DNA of 31,973 nt from an uncultured Clostridia bacterium (GTDB lineage: Bacteria; Bacillota; Clostridia; TANB77; CAG-508), in NCBI GenBank assembly GCA_934120315.1, contig CAKOTX010000011.1, positions 1 to 31,973 of the forward strand, read 5' to 3'. Shown here in pieces: positions 8,001 through 15,613 of the stretch; within the stretch, counting starts at the first letter, position 1, and every line of letters begins with the position of its first letter. The notes below the pieces were generated by a model, which did no database searches, was not told the DNA's origin, and saw only the letters and a list, made by a program, of their open reading frames with translations. Position numbers and translations under genes: made by a program.

Positions 8001-8031
8001 TTGACTTGTACCCTACTCCAAGTGATATGAT
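8001..8031 (+). promoter_or_regulatory. MerR-type promoter with 19-bp spacer
   Basis: TTGACT (8001-8006) and TATGAT (8026-8031) are 19 bases apart, the over-long spacing typical of MerR-activated promoters. The spacer region carries the dyad ACTTG-N10-CAAGT (8004-8023). No merR gene lies in the window. The promoter now stands before an aldo/keto reductase remnant and the DUF362 gene. Confidence 0.7.
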
Positions 8032-8058
8032 GTAGGAAAAAAGAGGAGTAAAAATGTT

Positions 8059-8133
8059 ATGCAAGTTTGTCCGCAACATATTCATATTAGAAATGAGCTT
8101 GAAAAAGTTGCAGAAGCATTAGGAGAAAAATAA
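8059..8133 (+). pseudogene. C-terminal remnant of a 4Fe-4S aldo/keto reductase
   Basis: 24 codons reading MQVCPQHIHIRNELEKVAEA then LGEK. This is the usual end of ferredoxin-like aldo/keto reductases (CxxCxxCxxxCPQHIxIxxxLxxVAE). Everything before the last cluster Cys is missing, so an internal deletion has joined a MerR-type promoter to the tail of the gene. The Shine-Dalgarno AGAGGAG remains just upstream. Confidence 0.65.
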
Positions 8134-8151
8134 AGAAAGGAAAGAGATAAA

Positions 8152-9036
8152 ATGGAAAAATCAAAAGTTTATTTTACTAAAGAAATTACACCAGAAAGTG
8201 TAGTAAAAATGTATGAAACTTTAGGAGTGAATTTGCCAGGAAAAGTAGCTGTTAAACTACATTCAGGAGAACAAGGAAATCAAAATTATATTAGACCTGA
8301 ATTTGTAAAAGCAATTGTAGAAAAGGTAAATGGAACAGTTGTAGAATGTAATACAGCATATGGAGGAGCTAGAAACACAACTGAAAAACATGAAAAATTA
8401 ATGGAAGAACATGGATGGACAAAATATTTTGATGTAGATATTATGGATGCAGACGGAGATGACTTAGAATTAGATATTCCTAATGGAAAAGTAATTAAGA
8501 AAAATTATGTTGGAAAACATATTCAAAATTATGATTCAATGTTAGTGTTATCACATTTTAAAGGACATCCAATGGGAGGATATGGAGGAGCATTAAAACA
8601 ATTATCAATTGGATGTGGTTCTTCAGAAGGAAAATCTTGGATACATTCAGCAGGAGTAACAAAAGACCAAGAAAAATTATGGGATAACTTACCAGAACAA
8701 AACAAATTCTTAGAAGCAATGGCAGATGCTGCATCATCAGTTCATAAATTCTTTAAAGGAAATATTGTATATATAAATGTTATGTGTAATATGTCAGTAG
8801 ACTGTGATTGTTGTGCAGTTGCAGAAGATCCATGTATGAAAGATGTAGGAATTCTTGCAAGTACAGACCCAATTGCAGTAGATCAAGCATGTATAGATAT
8901 TATATATAATTCAAAAGATCCAGGAAGAGACCACTTTGTAGCAAGAGTTGAAAGACAAAATGGAGTTCATACAATAGAAGCAGCAGCTGAACTTGGATTT
9001 GGTTCAAGGGATTATGAATTAATAAATGTAGATTAG
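8152..9036 (+). CDS. DUF362 domain-containing protein
   Basis: 294 aa. The DUF362 pattern is clear: VAVKLHSGEQGNQNYIRPEF (32-51), VVECNTAYGG, LVLSHFKGHPMGGYGGALKQ, and a C-terminal ASTDPIAVDQACIDIIY. Some DUF362 proteins carry a ferredoxin domain; this one has only a Cys-rich MCNMSVDCDCCAVAEDPC segment that might bind a metal or cluster. No signal peptide. AAAGGA lies upstream of the ATG, right after the aldo/keto reductase remnant, so the gene is probably read from the MerR-type promoter at 8001. A larC remnant follows. Family call is firm; the biochemical role is not established. Confidence 0.85.
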   Translation: MEKSKVYFTKEITPESVVKMYETLGVNLPGKVAVKLHSGEQGNQNYIRPEFVKAIVEKVNGTVVECNTAYGGARNTTEKHEKLMEEHGWTKYFDVDIMDADGDDLELDIPNGKVIKKNYVGKHIQNYDSMLVLSHFKGHPMGGYGGALKQLSIGCGSSEGKSWIHSAGVTKDQEKLWDNLPEQNKFLEAMADAASSVHKFFKGNIVYINVMCNMSVDCDCCAVAEDPCMKDVGILASTDPIAVDQACIDIIYNSKDPGRDHFVARVERQNGVHTIEAAAELGFGSRDYELINVD

Positions 9037-9040
9037 TTAA

Positions 9041-9074
9041 AAAATGACTGTATTGTAATAAGTACAGTCATTTT
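9041..9074 (+). terminator. Intrinsic terminator after the DUF362 gene
   Basis: A perfect 12-bp stem, AAAATGACTGTA (9041-9052) with TACAGTCATTTT (9063-9074), 10-base loop. Confidence 0.8.
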
Positions 9075-9098
9075 CTATGAGAAAGGATTGAGAAGAAA

Positions 9099-9553
9099 AT
9101 GAAAACATTATATTTTGATTGTTCAAGCGGAATAAGTGGAAATATGACACTTGGAGCATTAACAGAAATTATTGGAGATGAAAAATTTTTAATAAATGAA
9201 TTAAAAAAATTAAATGTAGATGGATATCGATACAGAACTTGTTACACCAACAGGTGCAGCAATAATTGCAGAACTTGCTGATGAATTCACTACATTACCA
9301 GCAATGGTAACAGAAAAAATAGGATGGTGAACAGGCTCAAAAGATTTAAAAATTCCTAATGTTTTAAAAGTATATTATGGAGAAATAGAAAAAGAAAATA
9401 ATGATGTTGTTGTAATGGAAACAAATATCGATGATTTCCCTGGTGAATTACAAGGTAATAAAAGATGATGAAGTTTATGTTTATCCTAAGTATGAAAGTG
9501 CTAAAGAAGTTGCTTTAAAAAATAATATTCCATTAAAAGAATTGTATAAATAA
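9099..9553 (+). pseudogene. larC: larC (nickel-pincer cofactor biosynthesis) remnant
   Basis: The first frame begins like LarC (MKTLYFDCSSGISGNMTLGA, then LTEIIGDEKF) but runs out after about 45 matching codons. A shifted frame from about 9232 resumes with ELVTPTGAAIIAELADEF and, after an in-frame TGA at the glycine of KIGxGTGSKDL, continues PNVLKVYYGEIE and METNIDDFPGELQG. A third piece ends YPKYESAKEVALKNNIPLKE and stops at 9551-9553. LarC is normally about 400 aa; roughly 150 codons remain, so at least two large deletions, frameshifts and one nonsense change have occurred. The gene is dead. Codon use matches the neighbours, so this is local decay and not an import. Confidence 0.8.
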
Positions 9554-9591
9554 TTGGCAGTATGAAATTCTTTAATAAATTAAAAAAGTAC

Positions 9592-9620
9592 TAGACAAAT
9601 ACAAATGAATATAATATACT
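9592..9620 (+). promoter_or_regulatory. Sigma-A promoter of the variable-protein gene, with leader hairpin
   Basis: TAGACA (9592-9597), a 17-base spacer and TATACT (9615-9620). The 70-base leader contains a small hairpin, GCTATC (9642-9647) with GATAGC (9664-9669), followed by a strong AAGGAGGA ribosome site before the ATG at 9697. Confidence 0.6.
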
Positions 9621-9696
9621 GAAAGTGTATTTGAAAAGTTAGCTATCAGAAAAAATTACTTAAGATAGCCAATCAAAAGAAGGAGGAAGAATTTAA

Positions 9697-11220
9697 ATGA
9701 GAAGAACAAATGCCAAGATAGTTGGCGGAGTGCTAGTGCTAGCAATAATATTGGTAGGAATAGCATATGCAGCAATAACTAATACAGAATTAAATATTAG
9801 TGGAACAGGAAAAGCAGGAGGAAGTCAAAGTAATTTTGTGGTAGAATTTATAGGAACACCAACAACAAGCGGAGATGGAACAACAGTTGCCACAATAGAT
9901 GAGAAAGTAAAAACAAATGGAACAATAACTGTAACGAAATTAACAACTAGAGGAGAAACAGCAACTGCAAAATATACAGTAAAAAATAAAAGTACAGAAT
10001 TATCAGCAGATTTAAAAGCAGAGGCTACATGTTCGAATGATGATTATTTTGAAGTAATATGTAGTTTAGATAAAACAACATTAAAAGCACAAGAAGAAAC
10101 AATATTAACAGTATCAGTAAAAATGTTAAGAACACCAGTAGATGAAACTAAAGAAAATGTAAAAGCAGATATAACAGCAAAAATAACAGCGGAACCAAAG
10201 CAACCTGGAGAAGAGAATAATGGTGGTTCTCAAACAGTATCAAGTGCTACAACGACAGGTGGGACGTACTTACCAAAAGGATTTAGACAAGTATCTGGAA
10301 CAACATTAGATAATGGACTAACAATTCAAGACAGTACAGGAAACCAATATGTATGGGTAGAAGTACCAAAAACAACAGAAGTATATCCAACAGCAGGATT
10401 AGAAATAACAGAATTTACAGAAGATGAATATACAGCAATAGAAACAGATTTGCACACATATACAAATGATTATAGAAACGGAACAAGTTGTAAAGACGAA
10501 TATTATTCAGATGAAGTAACAGGATTAACAAGCGAACAATACACTCAACTAAAACAAAAAATGTTAAAGAGTGTATACCAAAATGGAGGATTCTATATTG
10601 GAAAATATGAAACAGGAACAGAAGCAGCAAGAACATCAGGCTCATCAACAACAGCACCAAAAGCAATACCAGTAATAAAACAAAATGCATATCCATACAA
10701 TTATGTAACATGTAAACAAGCACAAACATTAGCAAGTAATATGGAATCAAGAGATAGAACAACAAGTTTACTATTCGGAGTACAATGGGACTTAGTAATG
10801 AAATATTTAGAGACAAAAGGAACAAGTCAAGCAGACTTAAAAACAGATAGTACAAGTTGGGGAAATTACAGTAATAATGCATGGAGTATAACAAATGCCA
10901 ACTTAAAATATGCAGTAATGAGTATGAGTGATTATGAACTTGGCTCATGGACAACTGCAACAGAAAAATCAAAAACTTCAAATGCAATTATATTATTATC
11001 AACAGGAGCAGACGAATCATTTTGTAAAATGGGAATATATGATTTAGCAGGAAACGAAAGTGAATGGGCGCTAGAATCTACCTTTTACACCTACTCTCCT
11101 TGCACTAGTAGAGGAGGTCGTTACTTCGCTTCAGGCAGTTCTGGTCCGGCAAGTAGCCGTCTCGGCAACGCTATGGCCACTTCGAACGATCACCTTGGTT
11201 TTAGGGTAGCACTTTATTAA
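9697..11220 (+). CDS. Secreted DGR-type variable protein with C-type lectin/FGE-sulfatase-like domain
   Basis: 507 aa. Residues 8-28 form a signal peptide or membrane anchor ending in AYAA. Residues 30-165 are a beta-rich region with a TasA/camelysin-like start (ITNTELNISGTGKAG). A linker (about 168-185) leads to a formylglycine-generating-enzyme/C-type lectin domain (about 190-507): GGFYIGKYETG, GVQWDLVMKYLE, GIYDLAGNESEWALE, and the end DHLGFRVALY. The last about 45 codons switch from A-ending to C/T-ending codons and from low to about 50% GC, the mark of a DGR variable region. DGR target proteins diversify this surface to bind changing ligands. No reverse transcriptase or template repeat is seen nearby, so it would be a remote target. 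AAGGAGGAAG precedes the ATG. Confidence 0.8.
   Translation: MRRTNAKIVGGVLVLAIILVGIAYAAITNTELNISGTGKAGGSQSNFVVEFIGTPTTSGDGTTVATIDEKVKTNGTITVTKLTTRGETATAKYTVKNKSTELSADLKAEATCSNDDYFEVICSLDKTTLKAQEETILTVSVKMLRTPVDETKENVKADITAKITAEPKQPGEENNGGSQTVSSATTTGGTYLPKGFRQVSGTTLDNGLTIQDSTGNQYVWVEVPKTTEVYPTAGLEITEFTEDEYTAIETDLHTYTNDYRNGTSCKDEYYSDEVTGLTSEQYTQLKQKMLKSVYQNGGFYIGKYETGTEAARTSGSSTTAPKAIPVIKQNAYPYNYVTCKQAQTLASNMESRDRTTSLLFGVQWDLVMKYLETKGTSQADLKTDSTSWGNYSNNAWSITNANLKYAVMSMSDYELGSWTTATEKSKTSNAIILLSTGADESFCKMGIYDLAGNESEWALESTFYTYSPCTSRGGRYFASGSSGPASSRLGNAMATSNDHLGFRVALY
11068..11220 (+). other. Putative DGR variable region (VR)
   Basis: This block codes for about residues 458-507. From codon 461 to 502, 35 of 42 codons end in C or T, as expected if many derive from AAC/AAT template codons by adenine mutagenesis. 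Bases 11101-11160 are 55% GC and 11161-11220 are 47%, against roughly a quarter in neighbouring genes. The framework residues (PC, RGG, Y, G, PAS, R, N, S, GFRVALY) match the conserved skeleton of DGR lectin variable regions. GC stays raised to about 11279, beyond the stop codon, suggesting that the template-like tract extends past it. Confidence 0.7.
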
Positions 11221-11243
11221 TCGTAGAACTGAATCATTTACAG

Positions 11244-11264
11244 CGATGCACCAAAACGTGCTCG
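11244..11264 (+). other. Hairpin downstream of the variable region
   Basis: CGA (11244-11246) plus GCAC (11248-11251) pair with GTGC plus TCG (11258-11264) around the loop CAAAAC; one T is bulged. It lies 23 bases beyond the stop codon. DGR targets in other systems often have a hairpin or cruciform at about this distance that aids retrohoming. There is no T-tract, so it is not a terminator. Confidence 0.4.
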
Positions 11265-11296
11265 AACAAAGAATCAAATATATAAATTGTATCAAT

Positions 11297-11346
11297 AAAA
11301 TACATATTAGTATAGTGAAAACTAGAAAATATGTATTTTATTTTTG
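11297..11346 (+). terminator. Hairpin terminator after the variable-protein gene
   Basis: AAAATACATATT (11297-11308) pairs with AATATGTATTTT (11328-11339), followed by a T-rich tail. Loop 19 bases. Confidence 0.6.
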
Positions 11347-11355
11347 GGATTGGAA

Positions 11356-11384
11356 TTGACAAAAATCCATAAAAAATATATAAT
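11356..11384 (+). promoter_or_regulatory. Sigma-A promoter of the MATE-kinase fusion gene
   Basis: Perfect TTGACA (11356-11361), 17-base spacer, perfect TATAAT (11379-11384). Start of transcription near 11391. Confidence 0.85.
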
Positions 11385-11425
11385 AGTAAAGTTGTTTAAA
11401 ATTATAAATAGATATGGAGGAAGAA

Positions 11426-13429
11426 ATGGAACAAGAAGAAAATATATTAGGAAAAGAAAAAATAGGAAAATTAATTAGAAAATTTTCAATACCTTGTATT
11501 ATATCAATGTTAGTAAACTCATTATATAACATAGTTGACCAGATATTTATTGGGCAAGGTGTTGGATATTTAGGAAATGGAGCAACAAATGTAGTATTCC
11601 CATTAGTAATGATAGGATTAGCATTTTCATTAATGTTTGGGGATGGAGCTTCAGCATATTTAAGTTTAAAACTTGGAGAAAAAAAGAAAAAAGAAGCAGA
11701 AACAGGAATTGGTAATGGAATAATGTTATCAACAATTGTTTCAATATTATTCTGTGTAGTAACACTAATATTTTTACCTCAATTCTTAAAAATATTTGGA
11801 TGTACAGAAAATCTAAAAAGTTATGCAATGGCATATGGAAGTATAATTGCAATAGGATTTCCTTTTTCAATGATAGGAACAACATTAAACTCAATAATTA
11901 GAGCAGATGGAAGTCCAAAATACTCAATGTTTAGCATGGTTGCAGGAGCTGTATTAAATACAATATTAGACCCAATATTCATATTTGTATTACATAAGGG
12001 TGTTGAAGGAGCAGCAATAGCAACAGTAATAAGCCAAATATTAACATTTATATTAAATGTTGCTTATGTAAAGAAATTTAAATCAATAAAATTGACAAAA
12101 GAATCTTTAAAATTAAAAGCAAATGTATGTAAAAAGATTGCCACACTTGGAATTAGTAGTTTTATAACACAAATGAGTATAGTATGTGTTATGACAGCAG
12201 AAAACAATTTACTTGGAAAATATGGTGCAGATAGTAAATTTGGAGCAGAAATTCCTATTACAGTTTTAGGAATTGTAATGAAAATAAATCAAATATTAAA
12301 TAGCATAATAATAGGAATTGCAGCAGGAAGTCAACCAATATTAGGATACAATTATGGTGCTAGAAAATATGATAGAGTAAAGAAAACATTAAAAATTGTA
12401 TTAGGTTCAAGTGTTATTATAAGTACAATAGCATTTATATTATTCCAAACTATACCAGATAAATTAATCTTAATATTTGGTAGTGGTGATGAAAATTATA
12501 TGGAATTTGCATGCTTGGCATTTAGAACATATTTATTACTTTGTATATTTAATGGTGTTCAAATACCATCAGGAATCTTCTTCCAAGCAATTGGAAAAAG
12601 TACAAAGAGTGCAATATTATCACTTTCAAGACAAATTGTTATATTAATTCCAGCAATGATAATATTAAGTCATATATATGGAATAATGGGAGTACTAAGT
12701 GCAGGACCTGTTGCTGACGGATTAGCATTTATATTAGCAGTTATTTTATTAGTAAAAGAAACAAGAAGCTTAAAAGAAAATAGTGCAGAAGTAGAAAAGC
12801 CAGCAAATATAAAAGCAATTGAAGAAAAAAATACAAATACACCAATTGTTATTACAATTGCAAGAGAATATGGATCTGGTGGAAGATATATAGGTAAACT
12901 TGTTGCAGAAAAACTTGGAATCAAATTATATGACAAAGAGTTTATAGAAAAAATGGCAGAAGATACAGGTTTATCAGAAGAATATATCAGAGAAAATGAG
13001 CAAAAAAGAAAGGTGTTAGATGCATTTAATAATGGATATTATTCAGGATTAAATAATGCAGATGAATTATTTATTAAAGAATCTGAATTTATAAAGAAAG
13101 TTTCTAGTCAAGAATCTTGTATAATAGTTGGAAGATGTGCAGATTACATTTTAAAAGATAAAGAAAATGTTGTAAAAGTATTTATAAATAGCTCAATGGA
13201 AAATAAGATAAAAAGAGCAACTGAATTTTATCATATGAGCAAAGAAAATGCTGAAAAAGAAATTACAAGAATAAATAAATTAAGAGCAAATCATTATAAA
13301 TACTATACAGAAAAAGATTGGAAAGAACCATCAAATTATGATATTTGTATTAATAGTGATGCAATTGGAATTGACAATGCTGTTAATTTGATATGTGATA
13401 TAGTAAATAAAAATCTTATAAAAGCATAG
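11426..13429 (+). CDS. MATE-family efflux transporter fused to a cytidylate-kinase-like domain
   Basis: 667 aa from ATG 11426; GGAGG at 11416-11420 serves this ATG, while the in-frame ATG at 11414 lies inside that site and has none. Residues 8-448 are a 12-helix MATE transporter (IPCIISMLVNSLYNIVDQIF, then ADGSPKYSM and GYNYGARKYDRVKK). After a charged linker, residues 474-667 form a P-loop kinase-like domain of the cytidylate-kinase-like family (ITIAREYGSGGRYIGKLVAE, then IIVGRCADYIL and RINKLRANHYKYYTEKDW). MATE proteins export drugs or metabolites by ion antiport; the cytosolic kinase-like part may regulate or modify cargo, which is inference. It stands alone, with a strong promoter and terminator. 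Confidence 0.88.
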   Translation: MEQEENILGKEKIGKLIRKFSIPCIISMLVNSLYNIVDQIFIGQGVGYLGNGATNVVFPLVMIGLAFSLMFGDGASAYLSLKLGEKKKKEAETGIGNGIMLSTIVSILFCVVTLIFLPQFLKIFGCTENLKSYAMAYGSIIAIGFPFSMIGTTLNSIIRADGSPKYSMFSMVAGAVLNTILDPIFIFVLHKGVEGAAIATVISQILTFILNVAYVKKFKSIKLTKESLKLKANVCKKIATLGISSFITQMSIVCVMTAENNLLGKYGADSKFGAEIPITVLGIVMKINQILNSIIIGIAAGSQPILGYNYGARKYDRVKKTLKIVLGSSVIISTIAFILFQTIPDKLILIFGSGDENYMEFACLAFRTYLLLCIFNGVQIPSGIFFQAIGKSTKSAILSLSRQIVILIPAMIILSHIYGIMGVLSAGPVADGLAFILAVILLVKETRSLKENSAEVEKPANIKAIEEKNTNTPIVITIAREYGSGGRYIGKLVAEKLGIKLYDKEFIEKMAEDTGLSEEYIRENEQKRKVLDAFNNGYYSGLNNADELFIKESEFIKKVSSQESCIIVGRCADYILKDKENVVKVFINSSMENKIKRATEFYHMSKENAEKEITRINKLRANHYKYYTEKDWKEPSNYDICINSDAIGIDNAVNLICDIVNKNLIKA

Positions 13430-13442
13430 AAAATTGAAATTT

Positions 13443-13474
13443 AGCAACTACCAATAAAGGTAGTTGCTTATTTT
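13443..13474 (+). terminator. Intrinsic terminator after the MATE fusion
   Basis: AGCAACTACC (13443-13452) pairs perfectly with GGTAGTTGCT (13459-13468), then a T-rich tail. Confidence 0.85.
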
Positions 13475-13542
13475 ATAGTTGAAAATTATTTTACAGTGTG
13501 TTATAGTAAGAAAGAATAAAATAGTATTGGAGAAAAATAAAA

Positions 13543-13911
13543 ATGGTCAATAAAAGTAAAAATGTAATAAGCAGTTTTAAATATGCTTTTCAAGGAATGT
13601 TTTCAGCATTAAAAACAGAAAGAAACTTAAAAATACATGTAACAATAATGATATTAGTAATAATAGCAGGAATAGTATTAAAAATCAGTAAAATTGAATG
13701 GATAATATGTATCATATTATTTGGGTTAGTAATTGGTGGAGAAATGCTTAATAGTGCAATCGAAACTGTTGTAGATATAGCAATGCCAGACATAAATCTA
13801 AAAGCAAAATTTGCAAAAGATGCTGCAGCAGGGGCAGTTCTAGTTTTTGCAATAGCTTCAGCAATTATAGGATTTATGATATTTGGTCCAAAACTTATAG
13901 CTTTATTATAA
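13543..13911 (+). CDS. dgkA: Diacylglycerol/undecaprenol kinase, DgkA family
   Basis: 122 aa with three membrane helices. The signature GEMLNSAIETVVDIA (residues 66-80) carries the conserved E, N and E of the active site, and KFAKDAAAGAVL (89-100) is the C-terminal conserved block. In Gram-positive bacteria this family phosphorylates undecaprenol and so feeds the lipid carrier of wall synthesis. It is followed after 22 bases by a lipase-like gene and probably shares a transcript with it. A GGAG site precedes the ATG. Confidence 0.9.
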   Translation: MVNKSKNVISSFKYAFQGMFSALKTERNLKIHVTIMILVIIAGIVLKISKIEWIICIILFGLVIGGEMLNSAIETVVDIAMPDINLKAKFAKDAAAGAVLVFAIASAIIGFMIFGPKLIALL

Positions 13912-13933
13912 AATAAAAAATGAGGTGAATAAA

Positions 13934-15034
13934 ATGGCAAATGTATGTGATTATGTGAAATGGAGAGGAGATTTAACATTAGATCAATCAGAATTTAATG
14001 AAATAGACAATTTGATATTAGCTAGATTTTCGTATTTTCCATTTGATAAAATAATAAGAGAAAATGAAATAGCAACAATAAAAGAATTAAGCAGGAGATT
14101 TAGTAATCAAGATGTAACAAAACTTCCAATATTATGGAAAGATGATGTTGAACTATTTCCATTGATGGGAAAGTCAAAGAGATTTGGAGGAATGTTAGCA
14201 ACTAAATATATAAATAAAATTGATGCAGAACAGGAAAAACAATTTTCAGCAATAACTGTACTTATGCCAGATGATACAATTTATGTATCATATAGAGGAA
14301 CTGATAACACAATAGTTGGCTGGAAAGAAGATTTTAATATGAGCTTTAAAAGCCATATTGCATCACAAATATCAGCAAAACAATATTTAGAAGAAATAGC
14401 GAGAGAATATCCAAGTTCTAAAATAATAATTGGAGGACATTCAAAAGGTGGAAATATAGCTGTTTATGCTGCAACCTTTGCAAGCAAAGAGGTAAAAGAC
14501 CGAATAATAAATGTGTATAATAATGATGGACCAGGATTTTGTGAAGATGTAATAGAAACACCTGAATATCAAGAAATTCTCCCTAGAGTTCACACATATA
14601 TTCCACAATCCTCAATAATAGGAAGATTAATGAATCATAAAGAAAAATATACAATAGTAGAAAGTGTTCAAAAAGGAATAATGCAACATGATTTATATAG
14701 TTGGCAATTGTTAGGAAAAGAGTTTGTAACATTGAAAAAGCTTACAAATGAAAGTGAATTTATTGATAAAACAATAAAAGATTGGTTAGAAAATGTTGAG
14801 CCAGAAAAAAGAGAACAAGTTATAGATGCTGTATTTGAAATTTTAAATACTACAGAAGCTCAAACAATGAAAGAACTAAAAGCAAATTGGTTTGCAAATG
14901 CCAAAACAATTTTAGGTACATATAAAACTATAGACAATGACACAAAAGAAATGGTTTGGCAAACAGTAAATGAATTATTAAAAGTTGCAAAAAATAATAT
15001 ATTTGAAGAACTTCCTAAAATAGCAGATAATTAA
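13934..15034 (+). CDS. Mbeg1-like lipase/esterase (DUF2974)
   Basis: 366 aa from ATG 13934; GAGGTG at 13922-13927 is its ribosome site, so the in-frame GTG at 13925 is not the start. The lipase class 3/DUF2974 pattern is visible: YVSYRGTDNTIVGWKEDFNM, then the nucleophile elbow GGHSKGGNIAVYAA, and YNNDGPGF with a likely acid. The last 90 residues are a helical tail. The protein has no signal peptide. The natural substrate is not known. Probably co-transcribed with dgkA, which hints at a lipid role. Confidence 0.82.
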   Translation: MANVCDYVKWRGDLTLDQSEFNEIDNLILARFSYFPFDKIIRENEIATIKELSRRFSNQDVTKLPILWKDDVELFPLMGKSKRFGGMLATKYINKIDAEQEKQFSAITVLMPDDTIYVSYRGTDNTIVGWKEDFNMSFKSHIASQISAKQYLEEIAREYPSSKIIIGGHSKGGNIAVYAATFASKEVKDRIINVYNNDGPGFCEDVIETPEYQEILPRVHTYIPQSSIIGRLMNHKEKYTIVESVQKGIMQHDLYSWQLLGKEFVTLKKLTNESEFIDKTIKDWLENVEPEKREQVIDAVFEILNTTEAQTMKELKANWFANAKTILGTYKTIDNDTKEMVWQTVNELLKVAKNNIFEELPKIADN

Positions 15035-15050
15035 TATTATCTGTTATTTT
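15024..15050 (+). terminator. Terminator overlapping the lipase stop codon
   Basis: CAGATAAT (15024-15031) pairs with ATTATCTG (15036-15043). The stop codon lies in the loop, and a T-rich tract follows. Confidence 0.65.
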
Positions 15051-15070
15051 TTGATATAATATAAAAAAGT

Positions 15071-15096
15071 TGTAACGAAATTAAAAGTTAAGTGTT
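15071..15096 (+). promoter_or_regulatory. Candidate ECF-type self-regulated promoter
   Basis: TGTAAC (15071-15076), 16 bases, then TGTT (15093-15096) and an AT-rich tail. The AAC-type -35 box is typical of ECF promoters, and the same spacing to TGTT occurs upstream of the sigma gene at 4559. Confidence 0.45.
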
Positions 15097-15121
15097 ATAT
15101 AAGCAAAGGAGGATGAAAGTT

Positions 15122-15613
15122 ATGCAGAATATGGATGAAATATATGAAGAATGTTTTGAAACAGTATATAAGTATTTATTCTGTTTAACTCACAATAGCG
15201 ATATTTCTGAAGAATTAACACAAGAAACTTTTTACAGAGCAGTAAAAAAGATTGATACATATAATGGAAAGTGCAAAATTTCTGTATGGCTATGTCAGAT
15301 TGCAAAACATTTATGGTATAACCAATGTAGAAAAAACAAAAGAATAGTTGATACAGATGAAACATTTGATATAGAAGATCCACAGAATTTAGAAGAGCAA
15401 ATTATTGCAGGTGAAGAAAAAGTTTCATTATACAAAAAGATGCAAAATTTAGATGAAAAAACAAGAGAAGTAATGTATCTAAGGATAACAGGAGAATTAA
15501 GTTTTAAAGAAATAGGAGAAATATTGGGGAAAACAGAAAACTGGGCCAGAGTAACATTCTATAGAGGAAAAAGCAAATTAAAGGAGGTAGATGAAAATGA
15601 AAAAGGAATGTAA
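15122..15613 (+). CDS. ECF RNA polymerase sigma factor
   Basis: 163 aa from ATG 15122, placed 9 bases after AAAGGAGG (15105-15112). Region 2 (about 4-75) contains ISEELTQETFYRAVKKID and VWLCQIAKHLWYNQCRK. Region 4 (about 105-158) contains LDEKTREVMYLRITGELSFK and WARVTFYRGKSKLKE. No extra domain, normal ECF length. The 3' end overlaps the anti-sigma gene by 17 bases, so translation is coupled. Probably self-activated from the promoter at 15071. Confidence 0.9.
   Translation: MQNMDEIYEECFETVYKYLFCLTHNSDISEELTQETFYRAVKKIDTYNGKCKISVWLCQIAKHLWYNQCRKNKRIVDTDETFDIEDPQNLEEQIIAGEEKVSLYKKMQNLDEKTREVMYLRITGELSFKEIGEILGKTENWARVTFYRGKSKLKEVDENEKGM

Noticed and set aside
10415..10987. 190-codon open frame on the minus strand inside the variable-protein gene
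   Set aside because: Leu/His/Tyr-rich antisense shadow of an A-rich coding strand, without a ribosome site.
9697..11220. Formylglycine-generating enzyme or sulfatase activator
   Set aside because: The fold is shared, but the signal peptide, the beta-rich front part and the NNY-codon end fit a DGR target better than an enzyme.
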